Shown piece by piece: positions 41,873 to 51,839 of a DNA stretch of 64,000 bases. Both the position numbers and the translations under genes were made by a program. Location: the NCBI GenBank assembly GCA_015665415.1, contig JADFAE010000016.1:118773-182772 (forward strand), given 5' to 3'. This DNA comes from Roseobacter sp. (GTDB taxonomy: Bacteria; Pseudomonadota; Alphaproteobacteria; Rhodobacterales; Rhodobacteraceae). Each line of letters starts with the position of its first letter. Positions within the stretch are counted from its first letter, which is position 1. Under the pieces are notes generated by a model, which saw only the letters and a list, made by a program, of their open reading frames with translations, was not told the DNA's origin and did no database searches.

Positions 41873-42736
41873 CTAGCTAGTTTGCCCACCCTTCGACCAA
41901 TCATCATAAACCCCCTTGATCTTCAGGGTACGGACGATGTGTCGCCTAGAGTAACCGACTTTTCGCTCGACTTCCGACCAGGTCGCATCTCCCTTTCCAT
42001 CAGGAAAGGCTTCACGAATAAACATATAGACAGTTTCAGAGTTTGACTCAGAAGCTACGAATTGGTTCGGCGCGTCTTCAAGATCCAGATGACCGAACCC
42101 CATTTCTTCCAACACGTCTAAGTTAGTTTCGGGCAACTCATCTGGGTTCCAACAAATCGCCCACCCCTTGAAAGGGATCAGGTATTTTTCGACTAGTCTC
42201 TCGACTTCGTAGTCACTGTCATTGTGGTGAGCAGCGTATTTGTAGAGGAGCTTAGTATTGTTCTTGAACGTCACAGTGCCTGTCTCGAAGTCAAGCCCGA
42301 TGAACCTTGCATTTACATCACTGACAGAGAACTTCCCTAGACGGAACTGTTGGAAATACCCATGAAATTCACCTTCAGAGAATTTGGGCCAAGGCCATGG
42401 AAACCAATCCATTCTATCTGCGTGGAGCGTCATGAGCGAGCTTGCACGCATTGTTAGTCCCGCCGGAGAACATGCCAAGGTATTGTAGCGTTCAAGGAAG
42501 TTGGCAATCAGCCAAGTTGACAATAGGCCGTGTACAAACGAGGCCTCGCCATTGCCGTAGCAAAAACCCTCAGCAACAAGGGCCTGGAAAAGAGAGTGCT
42601 TCACTGAAGGGGCCGAGATATTTTCGATGTTTGTTTTCTGAACATTGGAAAGACCAGCTAACAGGATTCCGGTTGCCCAATCCTCTGAATCCTCCCGAAG
42701 GGTGATCCAGCTATAATGGTTCTCAGGTGCAAACAT
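41873..42736 (-). CDS. Unknown protein translationally coupled to the island 2 integrase
   Basis: A 287-residue protein from ATG 42736, whose A overlaps the integrase stop (TAATG). I recognise no family. The N-terminal two thirds have mixed alpha/beta character with many aromatic residues (DRMDWFPWPWPKFSEGEFHG); the last 45 residues (DATWSEVERKVGYSRRHIVRTL) look like a helix-turn-helix. It could be a regulator, a cargo gene or a defence factor; position alone does not decide. Confidence 0.6.
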   Translation of the reverse strand: MFAPENHYSWITLREDSEDWATGILLAGLSNVQKTNIENISAPSVKHSLFQALVAEGFCYGNGEASFVHGLLSTWLIANFLERYNTLACSPAGLTMRASSLMTLHADRMDWFPWPWPKFSEGEFHGYFQQFRLGKFSVSDVNARFIGLDFETGTVTFKNNTKLLYKYAAHHNDSDYEVERLVEKYLIPFKGWAICWNPDELPETNLDVLEEMGFGHLDLEDAPNQFVASESNSETVYMFIREAFPDGKGDATWSEVERKVGYSRRHIVRTLKIKGVYDDWSKGGQTS

Positions 42737-43959
42737 TATTTCAGATTTATGACATTTTCTGCTGGCAGATCTCGAACGTGCTGCGCCCAACGTTCCATCA
42801 ATTTCCTGCGCTTGTCAAAAAAATCTGACCGCGCATAGGCCGCTTCAGCCTTGTCCTTGACTGTGTGTGCCAATGCTGCCTCTGACACATCGCGTGGAGT
42901 ATTGGTGCGTTCCTGCGACCACGTCTTGAATGAGGTACGAAACCCATGCACGTCCACATCATAACCAAGCGTCTTGACTAGCTTTGACAGGGTCATGTCA
43001 GACAATGGCTTGCCCTGCTTGGTGCCGGGGAAAACCAATCCCTCGCCAGCGCCCAGCTTTTTGGCCTCTGACAGCACCTCCAACGTGCGCGCGGACAAGG
43101 GGACGCGATGCTCTTTCTTTGCCTTCATGCGCAGCGCTGGGCGGGTCCAGACAGCGCTTTCCAAATCAAACTCCGACCATTCGGCCAATCGCACCTCGCC
43201 AGACCGCGAAGCAGTCAAGATAAGCAGCTCCAATGCAAGCTTGGTGGCAACCCCTGCGTTGGAGCCCTTGAGGCATACGAGAAATTCGGCAACCTCGTTA
43301 TATGGTAACGCCTTGCGGTGAACCTGGGTTTTGTTCTGTTTGGGAAGCGCCGATGAAATCGTATCTGCTGGGTTATCCTGTCTCCAGCCATTGGCGACCG
43401 CCCACTTCATCACAGTGCCGATACGCTGGCGCACCCGCCGCGCGGTTTCGGGCTTTTCTAGCCAGATCGGTTGCAGGACAGCCAGCACATCAGCAGTGGT
43501 GACTTCGGAAACCTTTAGCTTGCCGATGCGGGGGAATGTGTACGTCTCGAGTGTCGAAATGAATTGCGCCGCATGTTTCTTGTTGCGCCATGTCGGCTCG
43601 TGGATTTTGTGAACTTTTCGCGCAGCTTCCTCAAACGTTAGCAGAGCCTCAGCCGTGCGTTTGGCCTGCAATGGGTCTCCCCCAGACCGCGCCAGCTTGC
43701 GGTTCTCCAGCGCACTCTCTCTCGCCTCTGCAAGGCTTACAAGGGAGGCAGACCCCAAACCAATCTCAGTACGTTTGCCCCGAATAACGATGCGCTGCAC
43801 CCAGCGCCGCGCGCCGGATGTGTCCACCTTAAGAAAAAGGCCATGCCCATCGAAATACTTGCCGGGTTTAGATGCCGTGCGAACAAAGGCTGCCGAAAGC
43901 GCTTTCTCCTGGCGCTTGCGTGGCGCGGTCTCGTCGTTGGTGCTTTCTACGTCTGCCAT
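42736..43959 (-). CDS. P4-type tyrosine integrase (DUF4102) of island 2
   Basis: A 407-residue integrase from ATG 43959 (GGGGGACGGA site). The N-terminal DUF4102 arm-binding domain (KPGKYFDGHGLFLKVDTSGA) is followed by the core-binding region and catalytic domain with Arg in LTASRSGEVRLAEW (about 265), His-x-x-Arg in DVHGFRTSFKTW (about 345), and the Tyr in KAEAAYARSDFF (about 385). It reads away from the adjacent attachment core, the standard P4 layout. Confidence 0.92.
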   Translation of the reverse strand: MADVESTNDETAPRKRQEKALSAAFVRTASKPGKYFDGHGLFLKVDTSGARRWVQRIVIRGKRTEIGLGSASLVSLAEARESALENRKLARSGGDPLQAKRTAEALLTFEEAARKVHKIHEPTWRNKKHAAQFISTLETYTFPRIGKLKVSEVTTADVLAVLQPIWLEKPETARRVRQRIGTVMKWAVANGWRQDNPADTISSALPKQNKTQVHRKALPYNEVAEFLVCLKGSNAGVATKLALELLILTASRSGEVRLAEWSEFDLESAVWTRPALRMKAKKEHRVPLSARTLEVLSEAKKLGAGEGLVFPGTKQGKPLSDMTLSKLVKTLGYDVDVHGFRTSFKTWSQERTNTPRDVSEAALAHTVKDKAEAAYARSDFFDKRRKLMERWAQHVRDLPAENVINLK

Positions 43960-44079
43960 TCCGTCCCCCAATATAGATAGGAATATGGGGGACGCCACTG
44001 GAACATTCAAGAACGGGAAACGGTTTAAGTATTTGTTTTATTGATCTTTATGGAACCCATAAGAACTACAGAGGGCGGA

Positions 44080-44094
44080 CTTCGTCTCCGCCAT
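44080..44094 (+). repeat. attR of island 2 (shortened core)
   Basis: CTTCGTCTCCGCCAT, a 15-bp match to the core at 38160-38174 and 14 bp to the tRNA end. It lies 120 bp beyond the integrase start. Confidence 0.75.
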
Positions 44095-44699
44095 CAAACC
44101 GTGGCGCAAAAATTCATCAATAGTAGCCACTTAGCCCATCACACCGGGCGCCAGCACCACACAGCATCAACACAGGCTTATGGTAGATTGCGGGTGCGTT
44201 TGTCTTCTTAGGTTCCAATCAATACGAGAAATATCGCGCACCTGAATGGTAGGAAAGATCGCATTTCAGTCGAGCATTCAGCGCACAGAAATAGTCCGGA
44301 AACCAATCTTTATGTCTGAACCCTACGATCGCTTCGGGCTGACGGCTGGCGTTCGCATGAGCAAGCACAAATATCGGCTTCGGGAAGCTGGCTACACACT
44401 TCCAGCCTAGCAAATCACGCGGCCAGTTCGATGCCAGCTGCCGCCAATTCAGTTGGAATGAAAACTTGGATTAGCAATCTATCGGCACATACATGACATA
44501 GGTCGAAGACCCAGTGCCCCCGCATCCTTCGTCTCTATCTTCGTTTGACCCTGTACTGCACAGCGCCTGGCCGAAACCTCGCCGCCACGAATATCCCGTC
44601 AGAATCTATCCATCAGCGGCCCGGCTCAAACTTGAGCGCGCAGATCGCCCCACACGTCAAAGGACATGGATTTCCATCCAAATCTCGAAGCGGAAAATG
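44095..44699. other. Chromosomal intergenic stretch right of the islands
   Basis: About 600 bp without a confident gene. A 64-residue minus-strand frame (44219-44413) reads like protein (HKDWFPDYFCALNARLKCDL) but has no ribosome site or family that I recognise, so it could be a gene fragment left by integration. Confidence 0.35.
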
Positions 44700-45599
44700 T
44701 TACGTCCGGCGCAGTTTCGGGACTTTGGGCTGCCAATAGGCGCCGAAATCCTCGCGCAAGGCCTCATAGCTGGCGATACGGCTCTGAGCCTCCTCCCCAC
44801 CGCGGGTGACGAGATGATACAGCAGGCTTTCCAACACCGACATGGCCCCGGCAATACAGCTAAAGTGATGCTGGGACTGCAGCGAGACCTTCAGGAACAG
44901 ATCAACTTCGATCGCCGGTGCAATCAATTCCGAGTCGGAAATCAGGATCACCCGCGTTCCGTTGCGCTTGGCCAGTCGCAGCGCACTGATCGTATCGGCA
45001 CTGTAAGGGGGGAAGGTGATGGCCAACAGTACATCCTCTGTGGAGACGGAAATCATCTCGTCTACCGGGCTGCCCATATGGCGCGGGATGAGATGCAGGT
45101 TGGGCAGCGCCATACGCCCGACATAGTGAAAGTAATAGGCCAAGGCATAGCTGGCCCGCGTGGCGGTGACATAGGCGTTGCGGGCCTCCATCAGCATTGC
45201 CACCGCGGCTTTGGCTTTTTCCGCTGTCAGATGACGCAGGGACTGCATCACAATATCTGTCTCATTGCGGAGAGTTCGAGCATGGGCTTGGCCAAACCCC
45301 CCCTCCTCTGCCAACCTATCGATCCAACCCTCGCCTGAGGTGGTGTCGTTGCGGGCAAGCAGAGAGGACCGGAACGGCTCACGCAGGGCATCAAAACTGT
45401 CAAACCCCAGGTGATCGGCCAAGCGCACCAGAGAGTTTGCGCTGATCCCGATATGTTCAGCGCTGACGCGGATCGGATCCATACCAAAGGCGTTTTCATT
45501 ATCGACAATATATTTCGCGGCCAATTGCAGGCGCGGCGGCAACCCATCCACCTCGGCAATCAATTTCCGGACGATCTCAGCCTTCAGCGTTGCTGACAT
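44700..45599 (-). CDS. RpiR/MurR-family transcriptional regulator
   Basis: A 299-residue regulator from ATG 45599 (GAGGTG site). The N-terminal RpiR HTH (about 1-80; ISANSLVRLADHLGFDSFDAL) precedes a SIS sugar-phosphate-type domain (about 130-270, AKAAVAMLMEARNAYVTATR and LLAITFPPYSADTI). RpiR proteins usually respond to phosphosugars or related ligands. It is divergent from the FAH hydrolase gene (174 bp), so it is the likely regulator of that gene. Confidence 0.87.
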   Translation of the reverse strand: MSATLKAEIVRKLIAEVDGLPPRLQLAAKYIVDNENAFGMDPIRVSAEHIGISANSLVRLADHLGFDSFDALREPFRSSLLARNDTTSGEGWIDRLAEEGGFGQAHARTLRNETDIVMQSLRHLTAEKAKAAVAMLMEARNAYVTATRASYALAYYFHYVGRMALPNLHLIPRHMGSPVDEMISVSTEDVLLAITFPPYSADTISALRLAKRNGTRVILISDSELIAPAIEVDLFLKVSLQSQHHFSCIAGAMSVLESLLYHLVTRGGEEAQSRIASYEALREDFGAYWQPKVPKLRRT

Positions 45600-45773
45600 G
45601 GGGCACCTCACAAAGAGCATATGTTCTGGATCGGACACTAACAGGTTTTTTGTGCGCAAGATAAGTCCGCTGCGAGAAAGGCCGCGCGGATTTGCGAAAA
45701 ACAGAAATCAGTTGCGCCCTATAGGTGGCTGTGCAGGATCGCTGTCAGCCTGACCTGACTGGAGAGATGCGTT

Positions 45774-46616
45774 TTGAAACTGCTACGATTTGGCCCCAAG
45801 GGGCAGGAAAAACCCGGGTTGTTGGATGCGGATGGCATCCTGCGCGATCTGTCGGCCCATGTCGACGACATTGCCGGCGCAACCCTGAGCGATGCGGCCT
45901 TGGCCAGGTTGGCGGCGCTGGATCCGGCTTCTCTTCCTGCTGTAGGCCTGGATCGTCTTGGTCCCTGTGTCGGGAACGTGGGGAAATTCATCTGCATCGG
46001 CCTCAACTATTCCGACCACGCCGCCGAGGCCGGATTGGCGGTCCCGGGTGAACCGATCATTTTTGCCAAAGCCACCTCTGCCATCTGTGGCCCCGATGAC
46101 GACATCGAGATCCCACGCGGCTCTGTCGCCACCGACTGGGAGGTAGAGCTGGGCGTGGTGATCGGCAAGGAGGCCAAGTATATTTCAGAGGCTGAGGCTC
46201 TGGATCACGTAGCTGGGTACTGCGTCATCAACGATCTCTCGGAGCGGGACTTTCAGATCAAGCACGAGGGCCAATGGACCAAAGGCAAATCAGCCGATAC
46301 TTTTGGCCCCATCGGCCCCTGGCTGGTGACCCGCGACGAGGTGCCCGACCCGCAAGACCTGAGCCTCTATCTGGATGTAAACGGCAAACGAATGCAATCG
46401 GGCCGCACCAACACCATGATCTATAGCGTGGCGCATGTGGTGTCTTATCTGTCCCGTTTCATGAGCCTGCAGCCCGGCGACGTGATCTCGACCGGCACCC
46501 CCCCCGGTGTTGGCATGGGGATGAAACCGAAGCCTATCTACCTCAAACCCGGGGATCAGATGGAGCTGGGGGTCGACGGCCTGGGGGTACAGCGCCAAAA
46601 AGTCGTACAGGGGTAA
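45774..46616 (+). CDS. Fumarylacetoacetate hydrolase-family protein
   Basis: A 280-residue protein starting at TTG 45774 with a GGAGAG site 8 nt upstream. It has an N-terminal short domain and the FAH catalytic fold: KFICIGLNYSDHAAEAG, the metal-site Glu residues in TDWEVELGVVIG, and GDVISTGTPPGVGMGMKPK. Members are ureidoglycolate lyase-like, 2-keto-3-deoxy-L-fuconate hydrolase-like or acylpyruvase-like; the substrate cannot be chosen from sequence alone. Converges on the nucleoside hydrolase gene. Confidence 0.85.
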   Translation: MKLLRFGPKGQEKPGLLDADGILRDLSAHVDDIAGATLSDAALARLAALDPASLPAVGLDRLGPCVGNVGKFICIGLNYSDHAAEAGLAVPGEPIIFAKATSAICGPDDDIEIPRGSVATDWEVELGVVIGKEAKYISEAEALDHVAGYCVINDLSERDFQIKHEGQWTKGKSADTFGPIGPWLVTRDEVPDPQDLSLYLDVNGKRMQSGRTNTMIYSVAHVVSYLSRFMSLQPGDVISTGTPPGVGMGMKPKPIYLKPGDQMELGVDGLGVQRQKVVQG

Positions 46617-46702
46617 AGCCATATTTTGCGGCCCAGCGCCCCTGCTGTCTGGGCTGACGCCAAAAATTGGGTGTGTGGCGCAAGACACCCCCCCCCGAAG
46701 GC

Positions 46703-47623
46703 CTAGGGCAACAAGGCAAGCCGTTTGAGAAACAGGGACTTCACCGCGTCACTGTCCACGCCCATGCAGACAGAAACCGCCTGACGGCTGCCCGTTGTAT
46801 CCGCCAGCGTGGCTCCAATCTCTTCGCCTTCGCAAGCGACCCGGATCGGGGTTTTGCGCATCTCGAACAGCTCTGGGTTGGTGCAGGCGATCACCGCCGC
46901 CGGATCATGCAGGGAACAGCCGTCGAACTTGCCCACGGTTGCATAGAAGGCGAGGTAGAATTCCGACATCTTCTGCAACATGCCACCCAGCTCAGGTGAC
47001 TGCCCTGCAATGGCGCTGAAATCCTCTTGGGTGCAGAGAATGCGATGGGTGACATCCAGCCCAACCATCACAACCTTGCTTCCGGCAGCAAACACCACAT
47101 CCGCCGCATGCGGATCATGATAGATATTGGCTTCGGCGTGAGGCGTGATATTGCCGCCTTCCTCGAACGATCCGCCCATTATGACGATGCGTTTGACGTT
47201 GGTGACAAAGTCGGGATCACGCTGGATCGCCAGGGCGATATTGGTCAATGGACCAATCGGGCAAAGCACCAGCTCGCCCTTGTGTTCCCGCGCCATGCGG
47301 ATCAGGAAATCTGCGGCCTCTTCCGCGACGGGCCGCCCTTTAGGAATTTCGGCTGGAATGTCACCAAAGCCCTCACTGCCGTGCACTTGGGCCGAGGGAC
47401 TAAAGGGCGGCATGGCAAGCGGTACTTCGGCCCCATGGGCCACTGGCAAAGACAGGTCAGCCGCCTCCAGCAGTCGCAGGGCATTGCGGGTGGCAATCGG
47501 GGTCGTGACATTGCCAAAAATCGTGGTGAGCCCCAAAAGCTCGATATCCGGCGCGGCCGCCGCGTAAAAGATCGCCATGGCATCATCAATGCCGGGATCC
47601 GTGTCGATAATCAGTTTGATCAT
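46703..47623 (-). CDS. Inosine/uridine-preferring nucleoside hydrolase
   Basis: A 306-residue protein from ATG 47623 behind GGAGGTGG. The calcium-binding DTDPGIDDA (about 6-14), GNVTT, LCPIGPLTNIALA and the second-metal region GLDVTHRILCT and HDPAAV are the family signature. It cleaves the N-glycosidic bond of ribonucleosides in salvage. It ends 87 bp from the FAH gene stop. Confidence 0.92.
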   Translation of the reverse strand: MIKLIIDTDPGIDDAMAIFYAAAAPDIELLGLTTIFGNVTTPIATRNALRLLEAADLSLPVAHGAEVPLAMPPFSPSAQVHGSEGFGDIPAEIPKGRPVAEEAADFLIRMAREHKGELVLCPIGPLTNIALAIQRDPDFVTNVKRIVIMGGSFEEGGNITPHAEANIYHDPHAADVVFAAGSKVVMVGLDVTHRILCTQEDFSAIAGQSPELGGMLQKMSEFYLAFYATVGKFDGCSLHDPAAVIACTNPELFEMRKTPIRVACEGEEIGATLADTTGSRQAVSVCMGVDSDAVKSLFLKRLALLP

Positions 47624-47774
47624 GCCCACCTCCATCTTTTCGAGAGAGATGACCTAGCACCCCCGTTAGCGCCACCGCAAGCCCCGGAACCAAAAACGCC
47701 CGCGCAGGTATCCCGGCACGGACGTTCCGATATCAATCCCCGCCAGTCCCACACCGGAACGGGCAGCAGATGGT

Positions 47775-48872
47775 TTACTTGCTGAACAGGAAATGCATCA
47801 CATCGCCATCTTTGACGACATAGGATTTCCCCTCAGCCCGCATCTTGCCGGCCTCTTTTGCACCCTGCTCTCCATTGCTGGCGAGATAATCTTCATAGGC
47901 GATGGTTTCTGCCCGGATGAAACCCTTTTCAAAATCGCCATGGATCACCCCTGCGGCCTGTGGTGCCTGGGTGCCCTGGCGAATGGTCCAGGCCCGCGCC
48001 TCTTTGGGGCCAACGGTGAAATAGGTTTCCAGATGCAAGAGCTCGTAGCCAGCCCGGATCAGACGGTCGAGACCGGCTTCTGCAAGTCCCATTTCCTCGA
48101 GGAACATCTGCGCCTCATCCGCCTCGAGCTGGCTGATTTCTTCTTCGATCTGCGCCGAGATGATCACATGGGCGTTGCCCTGTGCCGCTGCCATCTCTGC
48201 CACTTTGGCCGAATGTTCGTTGCCTTCAACCGACTCGCTTTCGCCAACGTTGCAGACATAAAGAACAGGCTTGGTGGACAGCAACTGCAGCATCTTCCAA
48301 GCCTTGGCATCATCGGCATCGACCTCGACCAGACGTGCGGGCTTGCCCTCTTCGATCATCGCTTGGGCCTGGGCCAGCAGACGTTCCTGCTGCACCGCTT
48401 CCTTGTCGTTGCCCTTGATCTTGCGCACCAGACCTGCCCGGCGTTTCTCGATGCTTTCAAGATCCGCCAGCATCAATTCGGTCTCGATGGTTTCCGCATC
48501 GGCTACGGGATCAACACGACCATCCACATGGGTCACGTCGCCATCCTCAAAGCAGCGCAAAACATGTGCAATGGCGTCGGTTTCACGAATATTTGCCAGA
48601 AACTGATTGCCCAGGCCTTCGCCTTTGGACGCGCCTTTGACCAGCCCTGCGATATCCACGAAAGTCATCCGGGTCGGTATGATCTGCTTGGAGCTGGCAA
48701 TCGCTGCCAATTTGTCCAGGCGCGCGTCCGGAACCCCAACCTCACCCACATTGGGCTCGATGGTGCAGAACGGAAAATTCGCCGCCTGCGCCGAAGCGGT
48801 TTTGGTCAAAGCGTTGAACAAGGTCGACTTGCCAACGTTCGGCAGGCCCACAATTCCCATTTTAAAGCCCAT
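47775..48872 (-). CDS. ychF: Redox-regulated ATPase YchF (Obg-like)
   Basis: A 365-residue P-loop ATPase. G1 GLPNVGKST lies at about 8-16, followed by the coiled-coil insert and a C-terminal TGS domain ([20 protein letters not shown] near 280-320; ending [12 protein letters not shown]). It binds ribosomes and is near-universal in bacteria. Length and all motifs are normal. The pth partner, often adjacent elsewhere, is 5.7 kb away. Confidence 0.97.
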   Translation of the reverse strand: MGFKMGIVGLPNVGKSTLFNALTKTASAQAANFPFCTIEPNVGEVGVPDARLDKLAAIASSKQIIPTRMTFVDIAGLVKGASKGEGLGNQFLANIRETDAIAHVLRCFEDGDVTHVDGRVDPVADAETIETELMLADLESIEKRRAGLVRKIKGNDKEAVQQERLLAQAQAMIEEGKPARLVEVDADDAKAWKMLQLLSTKPVLYVCNVGESESVEGNEHSAKVAEMAAAQGNAHVIISAQIEEEISQLEADEAQMFLEEMGLAEAGLDRLIRAGYELLHLETYFTVGPKEARAWTIRQGTQAPQAAGVIHGDFEKGFIRAETIAYEDYLASNGEQGAKEAGKMRAEGKSYVVKDGDVMHFLFSK

Positions 48873-49105
48873 ATCGGCCTCCTGATGCCATTTGGAAGGC
48901 TTCTAGGCAGCATTGGCCTCCGGCGCAAGGCGGCAGGCCCAACTGTGGCAATTCCCAAAACCGCGACACTTGCAAAATTACCTCACAAATCATCGAATTT
49001 GCGTGAATGAGGTTTGTTTTGACCACAATCGTCCTATTTTCTCGAGACGATATATCCGGCCGGTTCCAATTTGGCCTGACCCACCAAGCAATTTTCGGGG
49101 AACAT

Positions 49106-49600
49106 ATGATACAGAAGGTAATTTTGGGAGCAGCTCTGGCCGCAGGTATTGCCAGCCCTGCCCTGAGCGGGGAACTAGTTTTTGGCCTCGGTCATACAGA
49201 GTACTCCCGCAGCGGGTCCGAAGATGGCGCGGTGCTGGCGCTCGAATATCTCCATAGTCCGTTTTATCAAGGCCAGGTATTTTCCGCCCACCTGGTCGGC
49301 GCGGTTGAGCTGGTCGAGACGGGCGATGCCTTTATTGGCGGCGGCATCAGCGGCAACTGGGACCTGCAACGGGGCTGGTTCATCGAGGCCAGCATGATGC
49401 CAGGAGCCTATTTTGAAAGCGCGCCGCTAAACGATTTGGGTTCCACCTTCGAGATCCGCAGCCAGATTGCCCTTGGCAAGCGCTTCAATAGTGGCAAAGC
49501 TCTCTCTCTGGCCTTGAGTCACAAATCCAATGCCTCCACCGCTGACATAAACCCCGGCGTCAATGTGCTGGCGCTGCGCTGGCATGTTCCGCTGGACTGA
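49106..49600 (+). CDS. Acyloxyacyl hydrolase, PagL-like lipid A deacylase
   Basis: A 164-residue outer-membrane protein from ATG 49106 (GGGGAA site) with a signal peptide (MIQKVILGAALAAGIASPAL). The C-terminal stretch SLALSHKSNASTADINPGVNVLALRWH carries the His-x-Ser-Asn and NPG pattern of PagL, which removes the 3-O-acyl chain of lipid A. The beta-barrel size fits. Confidence is limited by the short, divergent family. Confidence 0.72.
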   Translation: MIQKVILGAALAAGIASPALSGELVFGLGHTEYSRSGSEDGAVLALEYLHSPFYQGQVFSAHLVGAVELVETGDAFIGGGISGNWDLQRGWFIEASMMPGAYFESAPLNDLGSTFEIRSQIALGKRFNSGKALSLALSHKSNASTADINPGVNVLALRWHVPLD

Positions 49601-49740
49601 GCGGTCATCGCGCAGCGTGGGGCAGATCCAGAAGCGATCCATTCAAAAAATGGGCCAAATCCTCGATCACCTATGGGCCGGGATTGATTTCCCTTGCAAC
49701 TTTCGGCACACCGGAGCGGTAAGTTGCAAGAGGCCCATCC

Positions 49741-50532
49741 ATGACCCGTATCGACGCCAAATTCGCTGAACTCAAAGCCGCCGGAAAAAAGGCCTTTGTG
49801 TCCTATGTCATGGCCGGTGACCCCGACTATGACGCCTCGCTCGAACTGGTCAAAGGCCTGCCCGGAGCTGGTGTCGACATTATCGAGCTGGGTCTGCCCT
49901 TTACCGATCCCATGGCTGACGGCCCCACCATCCAACTGGCGGGCCAGCGGGCCCTTGATGGCGGTATGACCCTGGAGAAAACCCTACAGCTGGCAGCCGA
50001 ATTTCGCAAAACGGATGACACCACGCCGATCGTGTTGATGGGCTACTACAACCCGATCTACAATCGCGGTGTCGACACCTTTCTGGCAGATGCCAAGGCC
50101 GCCGGAATTGACGGGTTGATCGTAGTCGACCTGCCCCCGGAAGAGGACGATGAGCTCTGCATTCCGGCGCAAAAGGCGGGTCTGAATTTCATCCGCCTGG
50201 CCACCCCGACCACCGATGACAAACGCCTGCCAACGGTTCTGCAGAACACATCTGGCTTTGTCTACTACGTCTCTGTCACCGGCATCACCGGCGCCGCCGA
50301 GGCCCAGGCGGGTGACGTGAGGCCGGAAGTGGCCCGCATCAAAGCCGCAACAGATCTGCCTGTCATCGTCGGCTTTGGCATCAACACCCCCGAAAAGGCG
50401 CAGAACATCGCCTCGATCTCGGATGGTGCCGTGGTCGGCAGTGCCATCGTCAGCCAGATGGCCAGCGGCAAACCAGTGGCCGAGGTTCTGGATTTCGTAA
50501 ATTCTCTCGCCGACGGCGCACACAGGGGCTGA
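49741..50532 (+). CDS. trpA: Tryptophan synthase alpha subunit
   Basis: A 263-residue TIM-barrel enzyme with catalytic Glu49 (DIIELGLPF) and Asp60 (DPMADGP) exactly in place, [10 protein letters not shown], and the phosphate-binding [11 protein letters not shown] and GSAIV. It converts indole-3-glycerol phosphate to indole, which TrpB then joins to serine. It is 7.3 kb from trpB and on the opposite strand, so alpha and beta are not co-transcribed here. Confidence 0.96.
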   Translation: MTRIDAKFAELKAAGKKAFVSYVMAGDPDYDASLELVKGLPGAGVDIIELGLPFTDPMADGPTIQLAGQRALDGGMTLEKTLQLAAEFRKTDDTTPIVLMGYYNPIYNRGVDTFLADAKAAGIDGLIVVDLPPEEDDELCIPAQKAGLNFIRLATPTTDDKRLPTVLQNTSGFVYYVSVTGITGAAEAQAGDVRPEVARIKAATDLPVIVGFGINTPEKAQNIASISDGAVVGSAIVSQMASGKPVAEVLDFVNSLADGAHRG

Positions 50533-50662
50533 GCAGCCTCTATGTGCTCATCAGCTTTCAAAGCCGCGCCCCAGGGTGCGGCTTTTTGCGTTTAGGTAGA
50601 CGTTGCCGATCATCTCAAAAATTGGTAAGGAAACTTTACCACATCAAAGCGAGGGCTGATCC

Positions 50663-51829
50663 GTGCCGGTAATCACCAATATCCAGGACTTGAAACGCAT
50701 CTACGAACGGCGGGTGCCGCGGATGTTTTTTGACTACGCCGAAAGCGGCAGCTGGACAGAGCAGACCTTTCGCGAGAACACCTCTGACTTTGAGCAGATC
50801 CGCCTGCGCCAGCGGGTGGCGGTGGATATGTCCGGGCGCAGCACCTGTGGTCAGATGATTGGTGAGGACGTTGCCATGCCGGTGGCCCTGGCCCCGGTTG
50901 GCCTCACTGGTATGCAACACGCCGATGGCGAGATCAAAGCCGCCAAGGCCGCCGAAGACTTTGGCGTTCCCTTCACCCTGTCGACTATGTCAATCAACTC
51001 CATCGAAGATGTGGCAGAGGCGACCACCCGTCCCTTTTGGTTCCAGCTCTATACCATGAAGGATGACGACTATATCCGCCGCCTGATCCAGCGCGCCAAG
51101 GATGCTAAATGCTCGGCCCTGGTAATCACGCTTGATTTGCAGATCCTGGGTCAACGCCACAAGGATCTGAAAAACGGCCTGTCCGCCCCGCCAAAACTCA
51201 CCCCCAGCACCATCGCCAACCTGATGACCAAATGGACCTGGGGGGTGCAAATGCTAGGCGCCAAACGGCGTGAATTTGGCAATATCGTTGGGCATGTGGA
51301 TGGCATCTCTGATGCGTCCTCGCTGGGGGCCTGGACGGCGGAACAATTCGACCCCTCGCTGGATTGGGGCAAGATTGCCAAGCTAAAGGAAATGTGGGGC
51401 GGCAAGGTGATCCTGAAGGGAATCCTGGACGCCGAGGACGCCCGGATGGCAGCCAAGGTTGGCGCTGATGCCATCGTGGTCTCCAATCACGGGGGCCGCC
51501 AGCTTGATGGCGCGCTCAGCTCCATTCGCATGTTGCCGCAGATCCTGGATGCCGTTGGCGATGACGTCGAAGTGCATCTGGACAGCGGCATCCGCTCTGG
51601 TCAGGACGTGCTCAAGGCTCTGGCGATGGGGGCCAAGGGCACCATGATCGGTCGTGCCTTTGTCTATGGTCTGGGGGCCATGGGGCAAAAGGGCGTCACC
51701 ACAGCGCTGGAGGTGATCCACAAGGAGCTGGACACCACCATGGCCCTGTGCGGGGAACGCCATGTCAGCGATCTGGGACGCCACAACCTGCTCATCCCCA
51801 AGGATTTCGAAGGTCGTTGGCAGGCGTGA
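50663..51829 (+). CDS. FMN-dependent alpha-hydroxy-acid dehydrogenase (L-lactate dehydrogenase LldD-like)
   Basis: A 388-residue flavoprotein from GTG 50663. The glycolate oxidase-family motif VVSNHGGRQLDGA (catalytic His, about 270-285) and the FMN phosphate region LDSGIRSGQDVLKALAMGAKG are present, as are FDYAESGSWTEQTF and FWFQLYTMKD. Likely oxidises L-lactate or a similar 2-hydroxy acid with a membrane quinone acceptor; mandelate and glycolate relatives cannot be excluded. Confidence 0.88.
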   Translation: MPVITNIQDLKRIYERRVPRMFFDYAESGSWTEQTFRENTSDFEQIRLRQRVAVDMSGRSTCGQMIGEDVAMPVALAPVGLTGMQHADGEIKAAKAAEDFGVPFTLSTMSINSIEDVAEATTRPFWFQLYTMKDDDYIRRLIQRAKDAKCSALVITLDLQILGQRHKDLKNGLSAPPKLTPSTIANLMTKWTWGVQMLGAKRREFGNIVGHVDGISDASSLGAWTAEQFDPSLDWGKIAKLKEMWGGKVILKGILDAEDARMAAKVGADAIVVSNHGGRQLDGALSSIRMLPQILDAVGDDVEVHLDSGIRSGQDVLKALAMGAKGTMIGRAFVYGLGAMGQKGVTTALEVIHKELDTTMALCGERHVSDLGRHNLLIPKDFEGRWQA

Positions 51830-51839
51830 GGCCCCGGCT

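Larger units (their letters stand above)
38174..44093. mobile_element. Genomic island 2 (tandem, P4-integrase type)
   Basis: About 5.9 kb between the core copy at 38155 and a 15-bp shortened core at 44080-44094, with a P4-type integrase reading away from the right boundary and ending at the adjacent unknown gene. All genes are on the minus strand and are A+T-richer than the chromosome: integrase, unknown 287-residue protein, AlpA, two HTH proteins, secreted protease, zinc-ribbon protein. No structural phage genes. Confidence 0.82.

Noticed and set aside
44219..44413. 64-residue minus-strand frame right of island 2
   Set aside because: No ribosome site or family; kept only as a note in the intergenic entry.
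46631..46656. GCCCAG/CTGGGC hairpin between two convergent genes
   Set aside because: Six-base arms with a long loop and no clear U-run; too weak to call a terminator.
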